Counted from the stretch's first letter, positions 1 through 6,827 are shown. The stretch is 8,717 nucleotides of DNA from Desulfovibrio sp. (GCA_014804865.1 JAAUYY010000023.1:4542-13258); one strand, 5' to 3'. Notes: generated by a model from the letters alone, not told the origin. Made by a program: numbers and translations.

Positions 1-328
1 TTTTTGCGCGAGCGATCGCTTTAGCGTCCGGATCAGGAGAGTGATAACAACTTACATCGATATCGTTTCAGATTCGAACGTCAATCGAAAATTTTACAAA
101 TCTTTTTATTTTGTAAAGATATTTCAATTGGTTGCGTCAAAAAAATGTTTTTTTCAAAATCGTTTCGCGCGCTTTTTTCGCCCCCGCTTCCTTTTTCATT
201 ATTCAGCGAGCGGTTATAAAATTGCTTTCCAGGCGTCAAAAGTTTTTGAGTTGACAGGGCGATTATCCATATTTAAAAATTTTTAGATCGCGGTTTCCAT
301 AAAGGACGTTCTATTATCGGGAGGGATT
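1..328. other. AT-rich intergenic region upstream of the hicB-like gene
   Basis: No convincing gene lies in this stretch. The first ~40 bases have the composition of the coding regions. One plus frame (from base 3) is open until a TGA at 42-44 and would give the tail FARAIALASGSGE, so the end of an upstream gene may lie here, but nothing confirms it. From about 45 to 290 the DNA becomes strongly AT-rich, with several A and T runs, including an A7-TG-T7 near-palindrome around 138-155. A second frame is open from the left edge to 286, with a GTG at 41, but its product is dominated by Phe, Lys and Arg, as expected from chance translation of AT-rich DNA. The useful content is a candidate promoter at 251-279. 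Confidence 0.6.
251..279 (+). promoter_or_regulatory. Candidate sigma-70 promoter for the hicB-like gene
   Basis: A perfect -35 hexamer TTGACA lies at 251-256. After a 17-bp spacer comes TAAAAA at 274-279, which matches 4 of 6 bases of TATAAT. Transcription would start near 286 and leave a leader of about 43 nt before the ATG at 329. The -35 box and spacing are good but the -10 box is weak. AT-rich DNA produces such matches by chance, so this remains a candidate. Confidence 0.45.
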
Positions 329-631
329 ATGCATAAATACGTCGCCCAGTTCGCTCCGGCGGAAGACAAGGAGGGCGCGTGGTACGTGGAATTTCCCCAG
401 CTCGAAGGGTGCTGCACGGAAGGCGACACGCTCCCCGAGGCGCTGGAAAACGCCCGCGAATGTCTGACCAGCTATCTCGAGGCCTCGTCCCAGGAAAACG
501 AAGAGTTTCCCGTTCCCCTCGATCCGGAGGAGACGCGCAGGATCGTCATGGATAATATGCGCGCGCAAGGCCAAGCTTGCCCAGTCGGGATATTTTTTCA
601 TACTGTCCTATCCTATCCCCTTGAAAAATAA
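329..631 (+). CDS. HicB-like antitoxin-family protein, orphan, atypical C-terminus
   Basis: This 100-residue protein carries the HicB fold signature: an N-terminal beta strand (HKYVAQFAPAED), then WYVEFPQLEGCCTEGDTLPEALENAREC and LTSYLEA at about residues 18-52. The pattern of a strand, 'FP.L.GC.T.G.T..EA..NA' and a helix is the classic HicB partial RNase-H-like domain. HicB proteins normally neutralise a small HicA mRNA-cutting toxin and often add a C-terminal DNA-binding segment. Here the tail after residue ~65 (DPEETRRIVMDNMRAQG, then a short hydrophobic end) matches no helix-turn-helix or ribbon-helix-helix that I recognise. No HicA-sized gene lies on either side. The start is well supported: GGGAGGG at 319-325 sits 3 nt before the ATG. 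The transporter gene follows after 59 nt. It may be a solitary HicB-domain regulator or a remnant of a toxin-antitoxin pair. Confidence 0.78.
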   Translation: MHKYVAQFAPAEDKEGAWYVEFPQLEGCCTEGDTLPEALENARECLTSYLEASSQENEEFPVPLDPEETRRIVMDNMRAQGQACPVGIFFHTVLSYPLEK

Positions 632-690
632 CCGCGCTCCCGACGCGCTCCAGTCTCAAGCGTGACCGCGGACGATTCCTCGATCCCTAA

Positions 691-1710
691 ATGAAACCGG
701 ACTTTCTGAAATCCATCGAACGCTTGGAGCCCGCGGCTTTTACGATCATCATGGCGACAGGCGCCTTCGCTCTCGCCACAAAAGATTTAAGCTCCATTTT
801 TCCCTCCATGCTCGCTTTGGCTCGCGGCCTTAATATTCTCAATTTCTCGCTTTTTTGCTTCCTGCTTCTGTTCGCGCTCTTTTCCTGGCCATTTCACAGC
901 AAGGAATTTCGCGACGACTTGCTTACGCCGCAGAACGCCGCTTTTTACGCCGCTCTCGCCATAGCCTTTCTTGTTCTGGGAGCGCAGGGATTGAGATTTG
1001 AGATGGGTTACTGGTTTTCCCTTGGCCTCTGGGCGACAGGATGTCTGCTCACCCTCGCCGTCAGTTTCGCCATTAATCTTCACTTCTTTGTTCGCGCTGC
1101 TCCGGCCCTCAATCTATTCACGCCCGTTTTCTTCATTCCCGTGGGAGGTCTGACCATTATCCCCGTGGCGGGCGCGATCATAATGACTCAATCCTCGGGT
1201 TTGTTCTACGACATACTGCTAATGATCAATTTAATGGCGCTAGGCGGCGGCCTCCTGCTTTACGTTGGCCTCTTTAGTCTTCTCCTGCACAGACATTATA
1301 CGACGGAAAGCCTCCCGCATCGTCTCGCGCCGACCTTATGGATCCATCTCGCTCCAATAGGCTGGGGCGGAGTAAGTTTCGTCGGCCTGGCCGAATCCCT
1401 TGGAAAAATGGACGCTTTCGCGAGAATGGTCGGCGGCCTGTTCTGGGGCGCCTGCTGCTGGTGGATGGTGATGTGTCTGATTCTGACCTGTCGCGCCGCC
1501 TATTCCGGAGAAATGAAATTCTCTCTCGCATACTGGGCCTTTATCTTTCCTCTGGGCGCGATCGCCGTTCTCTCTTTCCGTATGGGGCAACATATGTGGC
1601 CGGCCTTCTATTTCGCCTGGGCCTTGATGGCCTGTCTCTGGTGCGTAGCCGCCTATGGCGCTTTAAAAAGCTCTTTTTTATGGATTAAGCGCGGCGGCCA
1701 TACGGCCTGA
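691..1710 (+). CDS. TDT / SLAC1-family transporter (TehA-Mae1-Ssu1 type)
   Basis: The 339-residue protein is almost entirely hydrophobic, with about ten membrane helices (roughly 14-30, 46-66, 84-99, 106-130, 146-165, 175-199, 215-235, 247-268, 279-296, 306-330). Family marks are the opening ERLEPAAFTIIMATG (10-24), a Pro/Gly-rich FIPVGGLTIIPVAGA (148-162), APTLWIHLAPIGWG (213-226) and YWAFIFPLGAIA (281-292). These fit the tellurite-resistance/dicarboxylate transporter family, whose members move anions such as C4-dicarboxylates, sulfite or chloride across the inner membrane. The substrate cannot be read from the sequence. An in-frame TAA lies directly before the ATG at 691, so no earlier start in this frame is possible. 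No clear Shine-Dalgarno sequence precedes it, which suggests weak or coupled translation. It may be co-transcribed with the HicB-like gene (59-nt gap). Confidence 0.88.
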   Translation: MKPDFLKSIERLEPAAFTIIMATGAFALATKDLSSIFPSMLALARGLNILNFSLFCFLLLFALFSWPFHSKEFRDDLLTPQNAAFYAALAIAFLVLGAQGLRFEMGYWFSLGLWATGCLLTLAVSFAINLHFFVRAAPALNLFTPVFFIPVGGLTIIPVAGAIIMTQSSGLFYDILLMINLMALGGGLLLYVGLFSLLLHRHYTTESLPHRLAPTLWIHLAPIGWGGVSFVGLAESLGKMDAFARMVGGLFWGACCWWMVMCLILTCRAAYSGEMKFSLAYWAFIFPLGAIAVLSFRMGQHMWPAFYFAWALMACLWCVAAYGALKSSFLWIKRGGHTA

Positions 1711-1785
1711 GTCGCGAATGTTCAATATCTATCTCTAACAGACGCGGAACCGGCGCCCGCGCCCTCCGTCTCAAAAGGCGATCCC

Positions 1786-3297
1786 ATGCTCGAAGCTACC
1801 GTTTTCATCTGCGGATGTCTGGTGATGATCCTGGAGATTGTCGGCGGACGCATATTGGCGCCCCATGTCGGCACATCCGCCATAGTCTGGACGAGCGTCA
1901 TCGGAATTGTCCTCGCCTTTCTCGCCCTCGGAGCCTGGGCCGGCGGCGTCTTCGCCGATAAACGACTCTCGCGAAAAGGTCTCGGCGAAGCTCTCGCCGG
2001 GGCTTCCGTCGGATGCGCGATCACGGCTTTCTTCCACGTCTCGCTTGGCTCGACCATAGCCGCGGGCATAGGCAATCTCTATGTGGCCGCCGTCGCCGCC
2101 GCGATCGCCATATTCGCCATACCAGCTTTCTTCTTCGGAACTATTACGCCCTATGTAATTCGCCTCCGCATAGCGTCCATCGACACGGCGGGCGCCACAG
2201 TAGGTCGATTATACGCGCTTTCGACGGCGGGAAGCATTATAGGCTCCTTCCTTGGCGGCTTTTTGTTAATCTCCTTCTTTAAGAGTTCCGCCATAGTCTG
2301 GGGCGTCGCGCTCTGTATGCTCTGTCTTTCGCTCGCCGTCCATCCCAAAAATTTTTGGCTCCGCGTCATCATGCTCGCGATTTTTGTTTTTCTCGCCTGG
2401 CAGGATCAAGCTTTTTCCGAATGGAGAAAGGAAAAATATGGAGAAGAAATTATTGAAAGTCCGTATAACGTTATAAGATTAATGAACGGTCGCGATAATT
2501 CGAGGAACGGCGCCCCCGTCCGGCTGATGGCGACCGACCCCGGCTATTCCCAATCCGGAATGCTTGTCAACGATCCTTCCGAACTATATTTTGATTATAC
2601 CCGTTATTACGCCCTGGGGCCGAAACTCGTTCCGGACGCGAAGTCGATCCTTATGCTCGGCGGCGGAGGCTATTCCGTTCCCAAATGGCTTCTGTCCGGC
2701 AAAAGCGGTCTGAATCCCGATTTTTCCCTGAAAGTTGTGGAAATTGATCCGGCCATGACGGAAACTTCGCGAAAATTTTTCGACTTGCCCGACGATCCGC
2801 GCCTGACAATCGAGCATATGGACGCGAGGCAATTTCTAAATCGACAGACTGATCGCTTCGATCTCGTATTCGTCGATGTATTCAATTCCCACTATTCCAT
2901 CCCCTTCCAGATGGGAACGCGGGAAGCCGTTCAGGGTCTTCGTCGAGCGGTCGCGCCGGACGGCGTCCTGATCATGAATATGATTTCCGCCATTACCGGC
3001 GAAAACGGACGCCTGTTCCGCTCGGTTTGGCAAAATCTCAAACGCGAATTTCCCGAAATCGCCGTTTACAGCGTCGGGCGCCCAAGTCGCCCCGATAAAG
3101 TTCAAAATCTCATGATCGTAGCCCGAGATTCCGGGAAAGAGAGCGATAAGGCGATATATCCCGCGTCCCCGAGCGCCGACGAAATCGCCAGAATGGAAAA
3201 TAATCGCTATACGGGCGAAATTCCCGAGGATGTCCCGCCCCTTGAGGACGACTTCGCGCCAGTGGAAAGATATACGCTCATGCTCGCGAGGGACTGA
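1786..3297 (+). CDS. Membrane-anchored spermidine-synthase-like methyltransferase-fold protein
   Basis: This 503-residue fusion has six or seven membrane helices in the first ~205 residues (about 4-24, 33-56, 70-90, 97-125, 142-165, 168-185, 190-205). A soluble domain with a Rossmann-type methyltransferase fold follows. In it, LGGGGYSVPK (291-300) is the nucleotide/SAM-loop equivalent, VVEIDP (317-322) ends in the acidic residue after strand 2, MDARQFL (345-351) follows, and FDLVFVDVF (358-366) carries D364 where the catalytic Asp of aminopropyltransferases falls. The end DDFAPVE (488-494) is typical of the 'fused MFS/spermidine synthase' group. The canonical SpeE GGGDG loop is altered, so true spermidine synthesis is uncertain. 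The ATG at 1786 is the first start codon in its frame after the preceding gene; only a weak AAAAGG lies upstream. It sits 75 nt after the transporter gene. Confidence 0.87.
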   Translation: MLEATVFICGCLVMILEIVGGRILAPHVGTSAIVWTSVIGIVLAFLALGAWAGGVFADKRLSRKGLGEALAGASVGCAITAFFHVSLGSTIAAGIGNLYVAAVAAAIAIFAIPAFFFGTITPYVIRLRIASIDTAGATVGRLYALSTAGSIIGSFLGGFLLISFFKSSAIVWGVALCMLCLSLAVHPKNFWLRVIMLAIFVFLAWQDQAFSEWRKEKYGEEIIESPYNVIRLMNGRDNSRNGAPVRLMATDPGYSQSGMLVNDPSELYFDYTRYYALGPKLVPDAKSILMLGGGGYSVPKWLLSGKSGLNPDFSLKVVEIDPAMTETSRKFFDLPDDPRLTIEHMDARQFLNRQTDRFDLVFVDVFNSHYSIPFQMGTREAVQGLRRAVAPDGVLIMNMISAITGENGRLFRSVWQNLKREFPEIAVYSVGRPSRPDKVQNLMIVARDSGKESDKAIYPASPSADEIARMENNRYTGEIPEDVPPLEDDFAPVERYTLMLARD

Positions 3298-3352
3298 TTA
3301 GTAGGAGACGGGTCGCGCAAGTTTTCGAGTTATAGGAGAGCTTTTTCATAGG
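3298..3352. other. Convergent gap between plus- and minus-strand blocks
   Basis: These 55 bases separate the stop codons of two converging genes. A bidirectional terminator would be expected here, but I see no clean stem. There is only a T5 run (3342-3346), with no strong inverted repeat next to it. Termination may be Rho-dependent, or may lie inside the facing genes. Confidence 0.5.
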
Positions 3353-3877
3353 CTATGCGGCGCCAATTCCCCATAATTTATCGGCGCCCCAGCTGATCGC
3401 GAAGCATAAAAAGGCCACGGCTGAACTTAACGAGAGCATTTCCAGAAAATCTTTCCAGAAATCGCGCTTTTGGATCTTGCCTACGCTCCACGCGAAGCAA
3501 AAGATGATCAGAACAGCCAAAGCTATGGTCGAGCCGAGAGCGCGGGTCGGGCTATCCAGGATTATGTACGGCGCGAGCATGAGCGCAGTGACAAGAAGAT
3601 ATGCGGCCCCGGTCGCGCCGGCAAATTTCAGGGAAGTCGCGAATCCGCGCGAGCTTTTTTTGGATAAATATTCGGAGGAAGCCATGGAGAGGGTCGCGGC
3701 TATGCCCATGGTAAAACCAGCCAGGGTGATAATCTTGTTATTTCCGAGCGACACGGTAAACCCCGCCAGAGCTCCGGCGAGTTCGACAAGGGCGTCGTTG
3801 AGTCCAAGGACAATCGCGCCGATATAGCCGCGACTCGGATCTTCGGATCCGCATTCGCGGACTGGGCAGTCGGACAT
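3353..3877 (-). CDS. VIT1/CCC1-family (DUF125) membrane protein, short form
   Basis: The 174-residue protein has five predicted helices (about 18-44, 48-70, 85-106, 113-134, 147-165). The signature is in the first two: GAIVLGLNDALVELAGALAG (20-39) and GFTMGIAATLSMASSEYLSKKS (54-75). The GLNDALVE Asp/Glu and the SMASSEYLSKKS segment are the conserved parts of vacuolar-iron-transporter-type proteins. Characterised members move Fe2+ or Mn2+ out of the cytosol. The cytoplasmic helical metal-binding insertion of VIT1 between helices 2 and 3 is missing; only about 14 residues join them. Two cysteines (C4, C9) lie in the short polar N-terminus. The ATG is 4 nt after the MFS stop codon, and a GAAGGA overlapping that gene's end serves as ribosome-binding site, so the two genes are almost certainly co-transcribed. 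The metal is inferred from the family only. Confidence 0.88.
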   Translation of the reverse strand: MSDCPVRECGSEDPSRGYIGAIVLGLNDALVELAGALAGFTVSLGNNKIITLAGFTMGIAATLSMASSEYLSKKSSRGFATSLKFAGATGAAYLLVTALMLAPYIILDSPTRALGSTIALAVLIIFCFAWSVGKIQKRDFWKDFLEMLSLSSAVAFLCFAISWGADKLWGIGAA

Positions 3878-3881
3878 TCGC

Positions 3882-5162
3882 CTAATTTCCTTCTCGCGCT
3901 TTTTTCACAAGTCGCGCTTTGTCAATTGCCATGAACAGGCCGCACAGGGCGACCGTTATCGCGGCCGTAGCGAACACGCCGCGATAACCAAAACCTTCCG
4001 AGATTACTATCCCTCCCAGTATTGGTCCTAGCATGCCGCTGGCGTCAAAAGTGGCCATCATTACGTTGGAATTGATGGAGCGCGTTTCCGGAGTCGATCG
4101 GTCATAAACGGCGGCCGCCAGGAGCGGATATAGAAAACCCAGTCCAAGACCATACACGCAGGCCAGCGGGAGAAAGTAGGCTGGCGAGCCATAAGCGAAG
4201 CCAAGCATACACGCGGCGAGGATAAGAGAACAAAGAATCGTGTATTTATGCCGCGGCAAAGTATCCATCCGATGGCTGCCAAAAACGCGGACAAGAATTA
4301 TAGTGACGCTGTAGGCGGAAAAGAAGAGCGCCGGATGAGCGCCCGTCAGACTGCACAGACCTTTCATGAAGAAAATGGCCAGCACCGTGGTTATGCTAAA
4401 TGCGAGACAGGAGAGATAGACGAAAGCCAGGCCCGAATGGGTAATCGAGCGAATTAATTCGCTTCGCGAAGTTGATCGGGCTTGGGCGGGGGATATTTCA
4501 GGCTTGCGAAGCCGTTTCGCGAGCAGGAGAACCATAAGCAAGGACGGCAGTCCCAGGATGGCCGTCCACGCGAACAAATTTGCCTCCCCGCCCACCAGCG
4601 GCAAGAGCGCTTCGGATACGGCGGGAATTATGGAGTAGGGGAGAAGCATGGTCAGGGAAAAGAGAGCGAAGCCTCGCGCGCTTTGACCAGGGGGAATACA
4701 TTCGACGAGCACGCCCACGGTGCAAGCGGAATAAACGGCCAGAGTTATGCCTTGAATGAGGCGCAACGCGAGAATCATTGGCACCGCTTCCCCGCGGGGG
4801 ACGAACGGATAGGCCGTCATGACAGCAGTGCCGATGAGAAGCGACAGGAGCATGGGCCAAAGCTTGCTAAACCGGAGCATGAGCATACTCGTTATCGGTC
4901 GGAATACGAAAATCATCGCGAAGAGCGAAGAAAGCAGGATCCCGCGCCAGGCGGCGTCTATGCTCATCCCCTCCATCCATTGCTCGAAACAGTAGTACAC
5001 CGCGATATAGCTGTTCGAGCACATGGCCATGAAAAAGAGCAGGATAAAATCGCGACTAAAAAGTTTTTGAGGCTGACGATCAGGATTGTCCCAGCGTTTT
5101 GGGGGCTTTTGGGGACCGATGAAACGCAGATTGCCAAAAATGCTTAAAATGGCTCTAACCAT
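3882..5162 (-). CDS. Major facilitator superfamily transporter
   Basis: This 426-residue protein has twelve hydrophobic segments, from FILLFFMAMCSNSYIAVYY (39-57) to ATAAITVALCGLFMAI (398-413). A polar loop at about 217-240 lies between the two six-helix halves. Family traits are RPITSMLMLRFSKLWP (88-103) in the loop after helix 2, where motif A falls, RLIQGITLAVYSACTVGVLVE (134-154) in helices 4-5, VFGSHRMDTLPRHK (293-306) as the equivalent loop in the second half, and FDASGMLGPILGG (372-384) near helix 11. It is probably a DHA1-like inner-membrane exporter driven by the proton gradient; the substrate is unknown. The N-terminal ~34 residues are a polar extension before helix 1. No ribosome-binding site precedes the ATG at 5162, yet no other plausible start exists before helix 1. 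The VIT-like gene follows 4 nt after its stop, so metal-related export is possible but unproven. Confidence 0.88.
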   Translation of the reverse strand: MVRAILSIFGNLRFIGPQKPPKRWDNPDRQPQKLFSRDFILLFFMAMCSNSYIAVYYCFEQWMEGMSIDAAWRGILLSSLFAMIFVFRPITSMLMLRFSKLWPMLLSLLIGTAVMTAYPFVPRGEAVPMILALRLIQGITLAVYSACTVGVLVECIPPGQSARGFALFSLTMLLPYSIIPAVSEALLPLVGGEANLFAWTAILGLPSLLMVLLLAKRLRKPEISPAQARSTSRSELIRSITHSGLAFVYLSCLAFSITTVLAIFFMKGLCSLTGAHPALFFSAYSVTIILVRVFGSHRMDTLPRHKYTILCSLILAACMLGFAYGSPAYFLPLACVYGLGLGFLYPLLAAAVYDRSTPETRSINSNVMMATFDASGMLGPILGGIVISEGFGYRGVFATAAITVALCGLFMAIDKARLVKKAREGN

Positions 5163-5235
5163 ATTAAAACTCGAAAAGTAAATAATTGAAGCTAATTTGC
5201 GGCGGCGCGATGGAGGCTAACTTCCGGCGCGTCCC

Positions 5236-5246
5236 CCCAAATTGGG
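5236..5246. promoter_or_regulatory. Short perfect dyad upstream of the MFS-VIT operon
   Basis: CCCAA-A-TTGGG is a perfect 5-bp dyad around one central base. It lies about 75 nt upstream of the MFS start, in the 169-nt gap after purD. The symmetry and position would suit a repressor or activator site. A dyad this short can arise by chance, and no regulator gene lies in view. Confidence 0.2.
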
Positions 5247-5277
5247 CGAGCGGGAAAGCGGACACGAACGGACTCCC

Positions 5278-5317
5278 GTCGCGATACGCGAGGGGCTCGC
5301 CACGCCCTCGTCGCGAC
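5278..5317 (-). terminator. GC-rich hairpin downstream of purD, no T tract
   Basis: A large inverted repeat begins 15 nt beyond the purD stop codon. The outer arms are GTCGCGA (5278-5284) and TCGCGAC (5311-5317), the inner arms CGAGGG (5289-5294) and CCCTCG (5305-5310), with a 4-base one-sided bulge and a 10-base loop, giving 13 pairs in total. Its place suits the 3' end of the purD transcript. No run of T follows on the minus strand, so it is not a classic intrinsic terminator. It could stabilise the mRNA end, act with Rho, or fold in the leader of the MFS transcript. Confidence 0.4.
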
Positions 5318-5331
5318 GTCGCCAGGCATTG

Positions 5332-6633
5332 CTATTTTCTCGCGTCGTCCAGCCTCGCCAGTCCTTTGGCTCCTATATCCTTGCGAAAATGCATATTGGG
5401 CATTTTTATTTTTCCGAGGGCGGAGTAGGCTCGATCGCGCGCTTCCCGAAGATCTTTTCCAAGAGCTGTAACGCAGAGAACGCGTCCGCCGGAACTCGCG
5501 AGCTCGCCGTTTTCGTATTTTGCGCCGCTATGATATACTTTGACATTTTCGTCGCTTTCCGCTTCCGCGACGCCCTCGATTTTAAGATTTTTTGGGTATT
5601 TTCCCGGATAACCTTTCGCGGTCGCCACGACGCCCAGGGCGGACTGGGGAGAGAAGACAAGTTTTTCTTTATCCAGCGTTCCGTTTACGCAGGCGGACAT
5701 ATGCGAGGCGAGATCGCTTTTCATGCGCATGAGCAAGGGCTGGCATTCAGGGTCGCCGAAGCGGACATTGTATTCGAGGACTTTGGGGCCCTCCTTGGTC
5801 AGCATAAGTCCCGCGTACAGCACGCCTCGGAACGGATGTCCGCGCTTTTTGAACTCTTCGAGTATAGGTTTCGCTACCAGCTCGGCGACTGTTCGCAGTT
5901 GATGGTCTGGAAGACAATGGGCCGGGCTGTACGCGCCCATTCCGCCAGTATTGGGACCCTGGTCGTTGTCGAAAACTGCCTTGTGATCCTGGGCGGATGG
6001 CAAAGGAGCGGCAGTCTCGCCGTCGCACAGGCATAAAAGGGAAACTTCCTCTCCCTCCAGCTTTTCTTCTATAAGTATTTTTTTCGCGGCTTCGCCGAAC
6101 GCGCCGGATGCCATAATTTCGTCGATGGCCGCCAGCGCTTCCTCGCGATTGGAGGCGACGACTACGCCTTTTCCGGCGGCCAGCCCGTCCGCTTTAATGA
6201 CAAGAGGGCGATCGGCGGCTTCGGCGTAGAGTCTGGCGTCGGCCACATTGTCAAAGACCCCAAAGGAAGCCGTCGGGACGCCCGCGGCGCGCATGATCTC
6301 CTTGGCGAAACTTTTGCTTCCTTCCAGCCTCGCGCAACATTTATCTGGCCCGAAGCAGGGGACGCCTTCTCGCGCGAGGGCGTCTGTCAATCCGAGCGTC
6401 AGCGGAGCCTCGGGGCCGGGAACGACCAAATCAATGGCGTTGGCTTTCGCGAACTTGACTATAGCTTCAATATCGTCGGTCGCGATGGGGATATTTTCGC
6501 CTTGTTGGGATGTTCCGCTATTGCCGGGGGCGACGAAGATCTTTTTTACGCCTTCGCTTTGCGCCAGTTTATGAACCAGGGCGTGTTCCCTGCCGCCGGA
6601 ACCAACGACTAATAGGCGTTCCAGTTTTTTCAT
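5332..6633 (-). CDS. purD: Phosphoribosylamine--glycine ligase (GAR synthetase)
   Basis: PurD catalyses the second step of de novo purine synthesis in the cytosol: 5-phosphoribosylamine, glycine and ATP give glycinamide ribonucleotide, ADP and phosphate. The 433-residue length is normal for the monofunctional bacterial enzyme. Signatures run in order: VVGSGGREHAL (9-19) and PGNSGT (36-41) in the N-terminal domain; VIKADGLAAGKGVVV (145-159), the ATP-grasp nucleotide-binding segment; QDHK (215-218) with NTGGMGAYSPAH (228-239); YNVRFGDPECQ (288-298), the metal/ATP-binding motif; and GYPGKYPK (341-348), HSGAK (369-373) and GGRVL (382-386) in the C-terminal domain. No essential motif is missing. 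The ATG at 6633 has only a weak AAGAG upstream, but it sits the usual distance before the first beta strand. No other pur gene lies nearby, so it appears to be a single transcription unit. Confidence 0.98.
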   Translation of the reverse strand: MKKLERLLVVGSGGREHALVHKLAQSEGVKKIFVAPGNSGTSQQGENIPIATDDIEAIVKFAKANAIDLVVPGPEAPLTLGLTDALAREGVPCFGPDKCCARLEGSKSFAKEIMRAAGVPTASFGVFDNVADARLYAEAADRPLVIKADGLAAGKGVVVASNREEALAAIDEIMASGAFGEAAKKILIEEKLEGEEVSLLCLCDGETAAPLPSAQDHKAVFDNDQGPNTGGMGAYSPAHCLPDHQLRTVAELVAKPILEEFKKRGHPFRGVLYAGLMLTKEGPKVLEYNVRFGDPECQPLLMRMKSDLASHMSACVNGTLDKEKLVFSPQSALGVVATAKGYPGKYPKNLKIEGVAEAESDENVKVYHSGAKYENGELASSGGRVLCVTALGKDLREARDRAYSALGKIKMPNMHFRKDIGAKGLARLDDARK

Positions 6634-6730
6634 TTTCGCTCTTTTAACAATAGTTGGCTGTCTTTATCGGATTGACGTTCTACCGCCTACCGATCCTCTG
6701 GGAATTTATCGCGAATGCTCTTGAGAAGTC

Positions 6731-6757
6731 CCCAATGACTGCAGCTTTCGCATTGGG
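6731..6757 (-). repeat. Inverted repeat in the purD upstream region
   Basis: CCCAATG (6731-6737) and CATTGGG (6751-6757) are perfect 7-bp arms around a 13-base interval that itself contains the palindrome CTGCAG. It lies about 100 nt upstream of the purD start and could fold in a purD leader or be a binding site. It resembles neither the E. coli PurR box nor the Bacillus PurBox as I know them, so no regulator is assigned. Confidence 0.35.
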
Positions 6758-6761
6758 TCGG

Positions 6762-6818
6762 CGCGAAGGCCCCGCGATTATTAAAAACGCGCTCGCTTCG
6801 CGATTAAGCGGCGCGGGG
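6762..6818. repeat. Nested inverted and direct repeats between two genes
   Basis: Several short repeats overlap here. CGCGAAG (6762-6768) faces CTTCGCG (6796-6802). CCCCGCG (6770-6776) faces CGCGGGG (6812-6818). CGCTT (6794-6798) faces AAGCG (6806-6810) across a 7-base loop. CGCGATTA also occurs twice as a direct repeat (6773-6780 and 6799-6806). These pairings compete with one another, so the segment could adopt alternative folds. It lies between the terminator of the upstream gene and purD. CGCG words are common in this genome, so part of this may be compositional. Confidence 0.35.
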
Positions 6819-6827
6819 AGCCCATTT

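Noticed and set aside
12..19. GCGATCGC, the cyanobacterial HIP1 octamer
   Set aside because: It is a single occurrence in a genome rich in CGATCG-type words; HIP1 is meaningful only when highly repeated.
41..286. Plus-strand open frame of 81 codons with a GTG start
   Set aside because: The ribosome-binding-like AGGAGA directly touches the GTG, the product is a Phe/Lys/Arg-rich translation of AT-rich DNA with no domain, and a candidate promoter overlaps its end.
1711..1785. In-frame upstream extension of the spermidine-synthase-like gene
   Set aside because: The frame is open back to the previous stop, but it contains no ATG, GTG or TTG.
4482..5147. 221-codon plus-strand open frame rich in His, Gly, Glu and Gln
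   Set aside because: It is antisense to the MFS gene. The composition is what reverse-reading a hydrophobic membrane protein gives.
5242..6036. 264-codon plus-strand open frame
   Set aside because: It lies mostly antisense to purD, whose motifs are complete. Its length is a by-product of purD codon use, and it has no recognisable domain.
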